This document shows, piece by piece, positions 7,500 to 15,286 of a stretch of 15,286 nt of DNA. The DNA comes from JBKPNX01 sp046732855 (GTDB lineage: Bacteria; Pseudomonadota; Alphaproteobacteria; Geminicoccales; Geminicoccaceae). Made by a program: the position numbers and the translations under genes. The stretch lies in assembly GCA_046732855.1 (NCBI GenBank), contig JBKPNX010000123.1, positions 1 through 15,286 of the forward strand, in the 5' to 3' direction. How positions within the stretch are numbered: the stretch's first letter is position 1; every line of letters starts with the position of its first letter. Under the pieces are notes generated by a model, which did no database searches, was not told the origin of the DNA, and was given only the letters and a program-made list of their open reading frames with translations.

Positions 7500-7934
7500 A
7501 TGCGCCCTTCGACCTACGATCAGGACTTCTACGCGTGGACGCAGGCGCAGGCGGCAGCCCTGCGGACGGCGCGCCCCAATCGGTTCGACTGGCAGCATAT
7601 CGCCGAGGAGCTCGAAGCCATGGGGCGGAGCGAGCGGGATCAGATGGACAGCCGCATCCGTCAGATCCTATTGCATCTGCTCAAATGACAGTTCCAGCCG
7701 TGGCTGCGCGCGCGCAGGTGGCGCAACTCCCTTTGGGTGCAGCGCCGCGATCTGGCGAAGCTGCTGCGCCGCAACCCGAGCCTGCGTAGCCATCTCGAAG
7801 AGGCGCTGGCGGAGGAATATCCCGCGGCCGTCGCCAACGCGCTCGACGAGACGGGCCTGCCCGACGGCGCGTTCCCGACGACCTGTCCCTATTCCGCCGA
7901 GCAGGTCCAGGAGCAGGACTTCCTCCCGGATTGA
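7500..7934 (+). pseudogene. DUF29 protein gene with an internal TGA
   Basis: The frame encodes a 144-codon DUF29 protein. Residues 6-14 YDQDFYAWT, then DWQHIAEELEAMGRSERDQ and the LLHLLK motif are followed by TGA (7686-7688). The same frame then continues with QFQPWLRARRWRNSLWVQRR, NPSLRSHLEEALAEEYPAA, ETGLPDGAFPTTCPYS and DFLPD to the stop at 7932-7934. In DUF29 proteins LLHLLK is normally followed by Trp, so the change is probably TGG to TGA. Start ATG 7500 has GAGG 7 bases upstream; GTG 7494 is an alternative. DUF29 is a common small family of unknown function, frequent in cyanobacteria and proteobacteria, often in multicopy. The near-perfect conservation after the stop points to a recent mutation. 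It sits between tail copies 2 and 3. Confidence 0.85.
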
Positions 7935-8150
7935 CCGTGTATCGCGCTTGCGGTGCGGAGGGCGTCGGTGAGTCGGGCCCCCCATCGTCCCTGATTGAGC
8001 CGCGCCGCCGGGCCGAGATGGCCGTGGCGCAGACAGCCAAGGCCACGACAGCCCGCGCTTTTCTTGACGTGCACCTGGGCCGCCCATTCAGCGGCCGTCT
8101 GAAACAGGCAATTGGTTCTTGACACCTTTCGTTGCCTCCGGTGATCGCCG
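7935..8150. other. Non-coding spacer between the DUF29 remnant and tail copy 3
   Basis: Open frames exist on both strands but neither shows recognisable domain content or a ribosome binding site. The stretch could be part of a repeat or a remnant; nothing firm can be said. Confidence 0.3.
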
Positions 8151-8322
8151 CGGCGGCACCGAAAGCCTGGCCGAGCATCCGGGCACCACGACCCAATCCG
8201 ACACCCCGCCCCACCGCCAGGCCGAGCTTGGCATCACGCCCGCGACGATCCGCCTGTCGGTCGGGGTCGAGCGCCCCGAGGACCTGATCGCCGATCTCAC
8301 CCAAGCGCTTCAGGCGGTGTAA
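8151..8322 (+). pseudogene. Third, diverged copy of the PLP-enzyme gene 3' end
   Basis: The 172 bases align to 6335-6506 without indels and with about 25 differences by hand count. It encodes GGTESLAEHPGTTTQSDTPP and continues to the gene's terminal DLIADLTQALQAV, ending in TAA. More than half of the changes look silent, and length and frame are kept, so this copy probably came from a related gene that was long under selection rather than from decay of the local gene. No PLP-binding part precedes it. Confidence 0.9.
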
Positions 8323-8364
8323 GCAACTCGCGGCGGTGCGGCCTTTTCGGACGACCGCGGTTGC
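8323..8364 (+). terminator. Hairpin directly after tail copy 3
   Basis: GCAAC-(T)-CGCGG (8323-8333) pairs with CCGCG-GTTGC (8355-8364), ten base pairs with one bulged T and a 21-base loop, starting at the base after the TAA. The position suggests the terminator that came with this gene end. A weak CTTCTC follows instead of a T run. Confidence 0.4.
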
Positions 8365-8528
8365 CTTCTCAAGAGCACGCTATGCTTTTTAGCCGGACCC
8401 CGTGTGCTTCGTGATCGCGCTCGAGACCCGCCGCACCCTCGAGCGTGGCCGTCTCAGCCCGGACCTCTTGCTGCGACCGTTTGGGTTGGGATAAGCGACC
8501 GCGAGCAGGCGCTCGTCACTCGCGCCGC

Positions 8529-10433
8529 TCAGCGACCCTCGGTGCGCGCGCCTGCTTCCTCGGGCGTTGGCGGCACGAGGCGGCCGACGGTCCGGCCGTC
8601 GGCGCCGGTGATTCGGATGGTCTCGCCCGCTTCGGCGCGCTTGAGCAGCTGGCCCCACGAGTCGGCGGACGCCTCCTCCGCTTTAGGCGTCAACCGGCTG
8701 AAGAACAGGTTCTCACAGCTCTCGACATCGGGTCTGGGGAATTGAACTTGGGGCGGCTTCCAGAAGTCTTCGCGCCAGAACGGCATATTCGGATCGTTGA
8801 ACTCGCCATGCCTGGTCGGGTTCCAATCGAGCTGATCCATAATAGGTTGGGCTTCACGGTCGAATACGTGGAAGAGCATCCACTTGCGCGCCGGGCTCGG
8901 AAAAAGATGGCGCGTCATCTTGATATTGCGCCACTGCCCGACCGTTCGGTCAGGAAGCGTCTTCGGCGTCTCGAGGAACTCGTCGACATAAACGAGCAAC
9001 GAGCCCGACAGCAGGAAGCCCTCTGCAGTCGGCTCGCGCGCATCGTTCATCGGGTGGAGCATGAGATTGTAGAATTTGGTGCAACCCCGATTCTCGCGCA
9101 GGATGGGCGTGACGGCACGTGCCGTGTCGCGCACGCTCGCTGCTCCCGCCATGTAGACGAGATTTTCATACGGTAGATCGGGGAACAGCTGCACCAGTTC
9201 ATTGATCACGATCGCACCCATGCTATGGCCGATCATGGTAATGCGCATGTTCACCAGCAAATCTTTCGCCTCTGCTTTTTTCGGCTCATCGAGTGGACAG
9301 CCATCTGCATTCTTGGTGAGCGCCTCGCCAGTGGCGCAACTTTGCAGCCATTGAAAGAAACGTGCGAAGCCGCCGGCGCCGCGAGGATAGCATCGGCGCA
9401 TCTTGGCCCCATTTCCCTGAAGGTCGTTCGCGCAGTCCTGCGCTTCGAGATCGGTGTCGGCCGCGTCGAACTCCCCTGGAAACTCTTCGACTGCGCGTAC
9501 GGAGGTTCGCGTGCGCCGGACCATGTTGCGCCATCCGGCCTCGCCGGGGCCGATGAGCGGAGTCGAGATTGTCCGAAACGGCGACAACACGGCGAAACGG
9601 AAGTAATTGCTCGCGCGCGCAATCGGCTTTCCGGCTCGATCGACCTCGTCTACGTGCTCAGTGTAGTAGAGATTGTGGTCAGGGTCGATGAGATTGTCTC
9701 TGACAAATAGAGCGTTGTCTCTCTCGACGGTATACTGCTCACTACCCAGCCCGAGGTGGGACTTTTGGAACTCGACGAAAGAGGTGCCCAAGGCCTGCGG
9801 CGTGGCGGCAAGGCCTCGCACGAAATCAAGTAGCGGACGCACGGGAATCGTCGGGGCGGTACCCAGATCGGACCACTTGGTCCGTCGGCCAGAGCGGATG
9901 TTGCCTACGTCCTCCCAGTATGTTCCCCAGGCGCCGGTCGGCCAGACCATGTAGATCGGAAACACCCCCTCGTTATCCATCTGTTCGTAGCTGCCCAAAG
10001 CCGTCCGCAGCACGTCCTCACGGCCATTGAGACCGCCATTGAAGTAGAAGACGAGCTTCAATACCGGCGCCGGTTCACCTTGTCGGGCCTCAATCCACTT
10101 CTTCTGGCGGTCGAGAGCATGCTCGAGAATGCAGACGAAGTGCTGGCGGAGGCGGACTCCTTCATCGTCCTGCTCAACAACTCCGGGACATCCGCGCTCC
10201 GTGAGCTCGTTCTCGGAAAGCGGGCGCTCCAGCTCCTCGGCGGCAAGCTGCTGAATCAGCGGTTCGTTTATGGGATTACCCCGGCCCCTCGGGTCGACTT
10301 CGATGACGTGCCGCGGAAGCTCGATCAGACCAGCCTGAGCACTGTGGTCAGGATCAACCTCGATTGTCCGCCACGGCGGCGTGCTGCACGCCGCGACTGC
10401 AAGCGCGGTCGCCAGCAAATGAGGCGCATGCAT
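8529..10433 (-). CDS. Predicted alpha/beta-hydrolase lipoprotein with a Phd/YefM-like C-terminal tail
   Basis: From the chosen ATG (10433) the protein has 634 residues. It begins MHAPHLLATALAVAAC, a possible lipobox (VAAC, Cys16), although the leader is short and has no Lys or Arg. The body contains KLVFYFNGGLNGREDVL (126-142), the nucleophile elbow GHSMG (402-406, Ser404) preceded by NMRITMI, and RHGEF (541-545) as a plausible catalytic His region. I therefore read it as a serine hydrolase, probably cell-envelope; the substrate is unknown. The last part, SADSWGQLLKRAEAGE followed by IRITGADGRTVGRLVPP (to 622), resembles a Phd/YefM antitoxin N-terminus. Base composition rises in GC at about 8690, where this tail begins. 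The frame is open further upstream to 10766, and an ATG at 10679 has a far better ribosome site (GGAGGGAG), so the start is open. Confidence 0.7.
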   Translation of the reverse strand: MHAPHLLATALAVAACSTPPWRTIEVDPDHSAQAGLIELPRHVIEVDPRGRGNPINEPLIQQLAAEELERPLSENELTERGCPGVVEQDDEGVRLRQHFVCILEHALDRQKKWIEARQGEPAPVLKLVFYFNGGLNGREDVLRTALGSYEQMDNEGVFPIYMVWPTGAWGTYWEDVGNIRSGRRTKWSDLGTAPTIPVRPLLDFVRGLAATPQALGTSFVEFQKSHLGLGSEQYTVERDNALFVRDNLIDPDHNLYYTEHVDEVDRAGKPIARASNYFRFAVLSPFRTISTPLIGPGEAGWRNMVRRTRTSVRAVEEFPGEFDAADTDLEAQDCANDLQGNGAKMRRCYPRGAGGFARFFQWLQSCATGEALTKNADGCPLDEPKKAEAKDLLVNMRITMIGHSMGAIVINELVQLFPDLPYENLVYMAGAASVRDTARAVTPILRENRGCTKFYNLMLHPMNDAREPTAEGFLLSGSLLVYVDEFLETPKTLPDRTVGQWRNIKMTRHLFPSPARKWMLFHVFDREAQPIMDQLDWNPTRHGEFNDPNMPFWREDFWKPPQVQFPRPDVESCENLFFSRLTPKAEEASADSWGQLLKRAEAGETIRITGADGRTVGRLVPPTPEEAGARTEGR

Positions 10434-10997
10434 GATCACTGGCTTGGGTGGAGGTGGCGGATCGTGCTGCCTGTTGTCGCTCAGCACCGAGTTGAGGGCG
10501 ATTCTGGCTGTCGCAATCGCCCTTAGCCAGGTTGCTTTCGCCAAGCTCACGCCTGCAGGGCCGATGGCGAAGCACGAAGGGGGGCCAAGGGCGGTTTGTT
10601 GCGCGCTGGTTGTCTGGTTGTCTAGATCGAATGCGGCTAAAGATGCCCGGCCAGGGCATGAGCGAAGCGCACTGCCCATTTGGCTCCCTCCAAAATGCGG
10701 TCCATCAATCGGATCCCGGCTGACTGCTGGGATTATCCGCCTTATCATCTTACAACGGTGAGTCAATTACAACGTCCCGCGCAGCTCACTTGCGCGATTG
10801 CCTCACGTCGCCCGGGCAGCAACTGCCTGGACCATGGTCCGTCGATCGAACGGCTGAGGCGCGACGCGTTCCCAACGCCAGGAGCTGCTGCGCTGCCGGG
10901 CCTTCAAGCGCGGTCGCGAGCCTTGCCGGCCATTTCCGCGTGATGCTCTGGCACGGGCCGGGCTAAGATCGGCCAGTTGGAGCGCAGGGGTAGACCA
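10434..10997. other. Divergent intergenic region
   Basis: It lies between the hydrolase (minus) and the hydratase (plus). Open frames on both strands here show no recognisable family. It holds GGAGGGAG at 10691-10684 before ATG 10679 (minus), a 12-bp perfect palindrome GGACCATGGTCC at 10829-10840 next to a GGCAG-CAA-CTGCC hairpin, and near 10918-10945 a stretch sharing CTTGCCGGCC and TTT-CC-GCGT with the repeat pair at 2238-2347. Promoters for both neighbours should be here, but none is clear. Confidence 0.4.
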
Positions 10998-11795
10998 ATG
11001 GCGGATCAGGGCAAGGTCGCGCGGGTCGCGCGGCACATTTTCGAGGGGCACGAGCAGCGGCGGCGGTTCGAGCGGCTGCGTGGCGAGCTGGCGCCCGCGT
11101 CGCTCGACGAAGCGTATGACGTGCAGGACGAGGTGCACCGGCTGTTCCGCGAAGCCGGATGGGGGGAGCTCGCCGGGCACAAGATCGCGCTGACCTCAAG
11201 GGCGGTGCAGGAGCTGTGCGGGGTCGATCAGCCGGCGGGCGGGGCGATCTTCGCCAGCACCGTGCACCGCTCGCCCGCGACCGTGCGCATGGCCGATTTC
11301 ATGCACCTCGGCCTCGAGTTCGAGCTCGGCGTGCGTCTTGGCGCGGACCTGCCGGCGTCCGGCGCGCCGTACACGCGTGAGAGCGTCGCCGGGGCGGTCG
11401 GCGCCTGCATGCCGGCGTTCGAGCTGATCGAGGACCGCGGCGCCGACTATGGCGATCTGGACGCCGCCTCGATCCTCACCGACAAGTGCTGGTGCGGCGG
11501 AGTCGTGCTCGGCGCGGAGAGGGCGGACTGGCGGCGGCTCGATCTGGCGAGCGCGCCAGTCGAGCTGGTGTGGAACGGCGAGATCGTGGATCGCGGCGTC
11601 ACCGGCGCCGCCATGGGCCACCCGTTCGAGGGCCTCGCCTGGCTCGCCAATCTGCTGGCCGGGCGAGGGCGCGCGATGAAGGCCGGCGAGATCGTGATCA
11701 CCGGCAGCGCGCTACGGACGCGCTTTCCCGAGGCCGGCGACGAGATCACCTATCGCATCGAAGGGCTGGGCGTAACCGGCGTGCGCGTCACTTAG
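10998..11795 (+). CDS. 2-keto-4-pentenoate hydratase family protein (MhpD/HpaH-like)
   Basis: A 265-residue cytosolic enzyme of the fumarylacetoacetate hydrolase superfamily, in the branch that hydrates 2-keto-4-pentenoate-type dienols or decarboxylates oxalocrotonate in meta-cleavage of aromatics. Start ATG 10998 has AGGGG 8 bases upstream; TTG 10977 is less likely. Features: EAYDVQDEVHRLF (38-50), GHKIALTSRAVQELCGVDQ (60-78), metal ligands Glu107 and Glu109 in LEFEL and Glu142 in AFELIEDR, and GRAMKAGEIVITGSA near the end. The usual ADN motif reads TDKCW (161-165) here, so the substrate may differ from the textbook enzymes. No other aromatic-degradation gene is in the window, which leaves the physiological role open. 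Confidence 0.85.
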   Translation: MADQGKVARVARHIFEGHEQRRRFERLRGELAPASLDEAYDVQDEVHRLFREAGWGELAGHKIALTSRAVQELCGVDQPAGGAIFASTVHRSPATVRMADFMHLGLEFELGVRLGADLPASGAPYTRESVAGAVGACMPAFELIEDRGADYGDLDAASILTDKCWCGGVVLGAERADWRRLDLASAPVELVWNGEIVDRGVTGAAMGHPFEGLAWLANLLAGRGRAMKAGEIVITGSALRTRFPEAGDEITYRIEGLGVTGVRVT

Positions 11796-11828
11796 TAGGA
11801 TTGGCGTGTGCTGCTCACGGCTGCGCTG

Positions 11829-11844
11829 CGGGTTGCGCGACCCG
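11829..11844 (+). terminator. Possible hairpin after the hydratase gene
   Basis: CGGGT-TGCGCG-ACCCG, a 5-bp stem 33 bases after the stop codon, with no T tract. Weak. Confidence 0.2.
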
Positions 11845-11936
11845 GCGCCCGAGATTCAGTCAAGCACGCGCATGTCACGCCGTAGCGCGATGCTGGCGCG
11901 GGTTGAATTTTCCCACATCCGACAGCGACCAGCGCG

Positions 11937-11942
11937 TATAGT
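11937..11942 (+). promoter_or_regulatory. Possible -10 element of ppk1
   Basis: TATAGT lies 27 bases before the ppk1 ATG in an otherwise GC-rich stretch. No good -35 sits at 16-18 bases; TTGAAT at about 11903 is too far. No convincing Pho box was found. The ribosome binding site AGGAGGG lies just before ATG 11970. Confidence 0.3.
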
Positions 11943-11969
11943 GCGATCAGAAAGTCAGGAGGGCCCGTC

Positions 11970-14288
<2,319 letters not shown>

Positions 14289-14289
14289 G

Positions 14290-14336
14290 GCCAGGCGCAC
14301 ACGGGCCTGGCGGGCGCGCCTGGTCCGCGCGCCAGG
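14290..14336. terminator. Paired hairpins between convergent ppk1 and ldh
   Basis: GCCAGGC (14290-14296) pairs with GCCTGGC (14305-14311), and GGCGCG (14313-14318) with CGCGCC (14328-14333); CCTGG/CCAGG at 14319-14336 is an alternative to the second. The first stem starts 2 bases after the ppk1 stop. The location between converging genes suits a two-way terminator, but T runs are missing. Confidence 0.35.
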
Positions 14337-14426
14337 ATTGGCGGGCGACTGGCGCGCTCCGCCAAGGGCAGATCTTCGCGGGACCCGTATGAGCCGGGCC
14401 GCCTGCCTGCGCCGATCCACCAGACC

Positions 14427-15286
14427 TCACCAGCGGTCGGCGAGCGCCTCCTCGATCGTGGCGGCGCTGCGGCGCAGGAGCGCGCGCTCGTGCGCATCCA
14501 GGCTCGGCAGCAGGGTTCGCACCACGCCGGCGCGGCCGATCACGCGCGGCAGCGACAGCGCGATCGGCCCCACGCCCTCGACGTCGTCCGTCAGCATCGC
14601 GACCGTGAGCGCCGAATTCTCGTCGCTCGCGATCGACTGGACGATCCGGCTCAGGCCGCCGGCGATGCCGTACCAGGTCGCGCCCTTGCCCTCGATGATC
14701 CGATAGGCGGCCCGGCGCACGCCGCGGTCGATCGCCGCCTTGACTTCGTCATCGAGCGGCCGGCCGATCTGGCGCGCCAGCCGGTCGACCGCGATGCCGG
14801 CGACGTCGGCGACCGACCAGCAGAGCACCTCGGAGTCGCCGTGCTCGCCGAGAACGTAGGCGTGCACGGACTTCGGCGAGACCTCGAGATGGGCGCCGAG
14901 CAGCGCGCGGAAGCGCGCCGTATCGAGGATCGTGCCGGAGCCGATCACCCGCTCGGGCGGCAGGCCCGAGATGCGCGTCGCCACCTGGGTCATCACGTCG
15001 ACCGGGTTGGTCGCGATCACCAGAATCGCATCCGGCGCCGCCGCGAGTATCTGCGGGACCACAGCACCGAACACTGCGGCGTTGCGGTCGAGCAGCTCGA
15101 GGCGCGTCTCGCCGGGTCGCTGGCTGACGCCCGCTGCGATGATCACCGCGCCGGCTTCGGCGAGGTCGCCATAGTCGCCGGCGCGCACCCGGGTGATGTG
15201 GGCAAACGGCGTGGCGTGCAGGATGTCCTCGGCCTCGGCGAGCGCGCGCTTCTGGCTCTGGTCGATCAGGACGACCTCGCTGGCGG
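14427..15286 (-). CDS. ldh: L-lactate dehydrogenase, 3' portion (runs off right edge)
   Basis: The reading frame is open to the window edge, and sequence beyond the internal GTG 15188 (VVLIDQSQKRALAEAEDIL) is typical of the family, so the N-terminal NAD-binding glycine loop lies outside. The visible part has AGVSQRPGETRLELLDRN, ATNPVDVMT, GSGTILDTARFR and the active-site VLGEHGDSEVLCWS with the catalytic His. Gln in SQRPGETR, where malate dehydrogenases have Arg, supports lactate over malate as substrate. It interconverts pyruvate and L-lactate with NADH in the cytosol. It ends at the stop at 14427-14429 and faces ppk1. Confidence 0.9.
   Translation of the reverse strand, partial: ASEVVLIDQSQKRALAEAEDILHATPFAHITRVRAGDYGDLAEAGAVIIAAGVSQRPGETRLELLDRNAAVFGAVVPQILAAAPDAILVIATNPVDVMTQVATRISGLPPERVIGSGTILDTARFRALLGAHLEVSPKSVHAYVLGEHGDSEVLCWSVADVAGIAVDRLARQIGRPLDDEVKAAIDRGVRRAAYRIIEGKGATWYGIAGGLSRIVQSIASDENSALTVAMLTDDVEGVGPIALSLPRVIGRAGVVRTLLPSLDAHERALLRRSAATIEEALADRW

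Noticed and set aside
7931..8122. Small plus-strand ORF overlapping the DUF29 stop
   Set aside because: Starts at a TTG with no ribosome site and shows no domain; could be part of a repeat but nothing supports translation.
8389..8528. A PIN or Doc toxin gene following the antitoxin-like tail
   Set aside because: No frame on the minus strand after 8529 shows a toxin start motif before stops intervene.
10432..10761. Plus-strand ORF opposite the hydrolase upstream extension
   Set aside because: No recognisable domain and no ribosome binding site; a hydrophobic stretch near its start is not enough to call a gene.

Overview
The window is high-GC proteobacterial DNA. Gene content and protein style fit an alphaproteobacterium, perhaps Rhodospirillales, but this is inferred from general family resemblance, not from a marker gene. 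It holds ordinary chromosomal metabolic genes interrupted by two less GC-rich accessory patches (about 250-1360 and 8690-10440), and it shows much gene decay and local duplication.

Layout. On the minus strand, positions 1-5031 read, in transcription order: an unusual half-size ABC exporter with a degenerate nucleotide-binding domain (5031-2275), msrA (1950-1402), a DUF4238 gene broken by a frameshift (1362-347), and the first 76 codons of an IlvD/Edd-family dehydratase (228 to beyond the left edge). Divergent from the ABC gene is a cystathionine gamma-synthase-family PLP enzyme (5217-6506, plus). Downstream of it, 6507-8322 is a scar region. The last 53 codons of the PLP-enzyme gene recur at 7192-7351 (four synonymous differences) and, more diverged, at 8151-8322. 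The gene end plus downstream flank is also tandemly duplicated with a period of about 220 bp. A DUF29 gene broken by an in-frame TGA lies between the second and third copies. A predicted alpha/beta-hydrolase lipoprotein follows on the minus strand (10433-8529); its last 50 or so residues resemble a Phd/YefM antitoxin. The right part is compact again: a 2-keto-4-pentenoate hydratase-family gene (10998-11795, plus), polyphosphate kinase ppk1 (11970-14288, plus), and the 3' part of a convergent L-lactate dehydrogenase (14427 to beyond the right edge, minus).

How it fits together. The genes do not form one pathway. The most informative feature is the repeated 3' end of the PLP-enzyme gene. A tail of about 160 bp with synonymous-only differences, copied downstream with accessory DNA between the copies, resembles integration of a mobile element into the 3' end of a protein-coding gene, as element e14 and phage 21 do at icd in E. 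coli. No integrase is visible, so only a footprint would remain. Other points to follow up are the ABC protein lacking most ATPase catalytic residues, its C-terminus formed by a repeated element, and the hydrolase-antitoxin-like fusion. No tRNA, rRNA, CRISPR array or intact transposase was recognised.
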